Positions 13,702-14,561 of a stretch of DNA of 14,561 nt are shown here, piece after piece. The translations under genes and the position numbers were made by a program. Numbering within the stretch: position 1 is the first letter of the stretch; each line of letters begins with the position of its first letter. This DNA comes from an uncultured Clostridium sp. Lineage in GTDB: Bacteria; Bacillota; Clostridia; TANB77; CAG-508. The notes beneath the pieces are model-generated. The model searched no databases, was not told the origin of the DNA, and worked only from the letters and a program-made list of their open reading frames with translations. Location: the NCBI GenBank assembly GCA_900557475.1, contig USTA01000005.1, positions 1 to 14,561 on the forward strand, in the 5' to 3' direction.

Positions 13702-14108
13702 TAGACATCAGTAATTTTAGGAAACTTACAAAGGAACAGATGGTAACAGAATACGAAAAAGCAATAGAAGAATATGAGACATTAGAGAATGACTATGATG
13801 TAGAAAAAGAATCTAATGATGAACTATATTCAGAAAATAGTGATTTAAAAGAGGATTTAAAAACACTTAATGAAGAATTGAAATATTCTGATAAATTTTT
13901 AGAAAACATAATAAAGGATATAAAATTTGGAACAGATTTGCAAAAAGATTTAATAAGTGAAGTTCTAAAATTTGCAGAAGAGCAAGGTTTTAGGTTTGAG
14001 ATATTAGACCTACCTATATCAGCAGATGGAGTAGCAAATAATTTAAAAGAAAACTTAAAATTGACAACTAGGATTGGAGACATATTAATTCAATATTTTG
14101 ATGAATAG
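13698..14108 (+). CDS. Coiled-coil phage protein of unknown function
   Basis: 136 residues, strongly acidic. A coiled coil spans ~12-75 (EYEKAIEEYETLENDYDVEK and following), then a small C-terminal domain (FEILDLPISADGVANNL). TTG at 13698 overlaps the helicase stop (TTGA) and lies ten bases after AAGGAGG. The ATG at 13691 is in another frame and gives only seven codons. Translational coupling to the helicase is likely. Function unknown. Confidence 0.7.
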   Translation: MIDISNFRKLTKEQMVTEYEKAIEEYETLENDYDVEKESNDELYSENSDLKEDLKTLNEELKYSDKFLENIIKDIKFGTDLQKDLISEVLKFAEEQGFRFEILDLPISADGVANNLKENLKLTTRIGDILIQYFDE

Positions 14109-14123
14109 AAAGGAGGGTTCTAT

Positions 14124-14267
14124 ATGTACATAAATGAATTTGTTTGTGGAATAATTGCAACTTTAGGCATAGAGTTTTTAGGATTAGTAGTTTATGCATT
14201 AAAAATTCAAAAAGACAAAGGAAAGGAGAATACAGAAGAATGTCAAAACAAGAAAAAAGACAATTAA
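14124..14267 (+). CDS. Small single-pass membrane protein
   Basis: 47 residues. A hydrophobic segment at ~6-26 (FVCGIIATLGIEFLGLVVYAL) is followed by a lysine-rich cytoplasmic tail. AAAGGAGGG lies seven bases before the ATG. The last 28 bases overlap the next gene in another frame. No family recognised. Confidence 0.6.
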   Translation: MYINEFVCGIIATLGIEFLGLVVYALKIQKDKGKENTEECQNKKKDN

Positions 14268-14561
14268 CAGAGGATGAAAAGATAGCAATAACAAAAGCAA
14301 AAGAAGAATTAAGAGACTATAGATATAATATAAGATATATTGAGGAAAAACTAAGAGATATAGAAGAAACGAAAGCATTAGCATTCAAAATAACACCAAC
14401 ATTATCACCAACAAAAAACAATGGCAGTAATATTAATAATGATAAGATAGGAGATTCAATTGCTAGATTAGAACAACTTAAAGATATTAGTGATTATAAA
14501 ATAAAGCAACTTTTAATGAGAAAGTTTGATATAGATGACAAAATAGAATCATTAAGTTTTC
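14240..14561 (+). CDS. DUF1492-like phage regulatory protein, 3' end outside the window
   Basis: 107 codons are visible, open at the window end. It begins with a long charged helix (KEELRDYRYNIRYIEEKLRD), then the characteristic TPTLSPT segment, NNDKIGDSIARLEQL, and the start of another helical part. This pattern fits the N-terminal half of DUF1492-type proteins, phage sigma-like regulators whose C-terminal helix-turn-helix would lie beyond the window. Such genes (ArpU/RinA-like) usually end the early operon and activate late genes. The start ATG lies 11 bases after AAAGGAG inside the membrane-protein gene. Confidence 0.6.
   Translation, partial: MSKQEKRQLTEDEKIAITKAKEELRDYRYNIRYIEEKLRDIEETKALAFKITPTLSPTKNNGSNINNDKIGDSIARLEQLKDISDYKIKQLLMRKFDIDDKIESLSF

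Noticed and set aside
1-14561. CRISPR array, tRNA or rRNA genes, insertion sequences, integrase or attachment site
   Set aside because: No regularly spaced repeats with unique spacers, no cloverleaf-like or rRNA-like sequence, no transposase or integrase motifs, and no terminal repeats were seen by eye.

Overview
The window reads as the lysogeny-control and DNA-replication half of a temperate phage or prophage of a low-GC Gram-positive bacterium. The evidence is A+T-rich DNA, AGA/AGG as the main arginine codons, strong AGGAGG-type ribosome sites, UGG for Trp and UGA as stop. The gene set (ImmA, XRE repressor, BRO/KilAC antirepressor, DUF2800 nuclease, DUF2815 ssDNA-binding protein, phage family A polymerase, VapE primase-helicase, VRR-NUC, SNF2 helicase, DUF1492-like protein) is the standard early module of Clostridia/Tissierellia siphophages. 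A host among the anaerobic cocci is a guess.

Layout. Positions 1-1169 are a leftward operon, an XRE repressor followed by an ImmA/IrrE-type metallopeptidase. The last ~55 visible codons of the latter lie in DNA of clearly different composition. Positions 1170-1313 hold two divergent sigma-A-type promoters and operator-like GC-rich motifs. From 1314 everything reads rightward: a Cro-like protein, an antirepressor, several small proteins, then a replication cassette (3227-7812), a group of small accessory genes (7817-9158), the primase-helicase (9222-11652), a repeat-rich ~307 bp gap that looks like a replication origin, the VRR-NUC nuclease, the SNF2 helicase, a coiled-coil protein, a small membrane protein and a DUF1492-like regulator that runs off the end.

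Most striking observation. Three genes, the DNA polymerase, the VapE primase-helicase and the SNF2 helicase, are each split by a +1 frame change. In each case the break is explained by one extra C directly before GG, giving an in-frame CGG codon (6927, 9408, 12405). Skipping that C, or reading CGGN as one four-base codon, restores a complete conserved protein, with glycine expected at the site. In a manual scan of the rightward genes I found 25 CGG trinucleotides; 22 are out of frame and the only three in frame are these sites. CGA, CGC and CGU are used normally for arginine. This suggests that CGG is not an arginine codon for this phage/host but a +1 frameshift or quadruplet signal, placed in three core replication genes. 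Three coincidental mutations are possible but a poor explanation of the pattern.

Working together: the repressor/ImmA/Cro/antirepressor block decides lysogeny versus lytic growth by controlling the rightward promoter. The lytic operon then makes an ssDNA-binding protein, recombination-type nucleases, a polymerase and a primase-helicase, probably acting at the repeat-rich origin. If the CGG signal is real, production of the polymerase and both motor proteins depends on the translational state or tRNA content of the cell.
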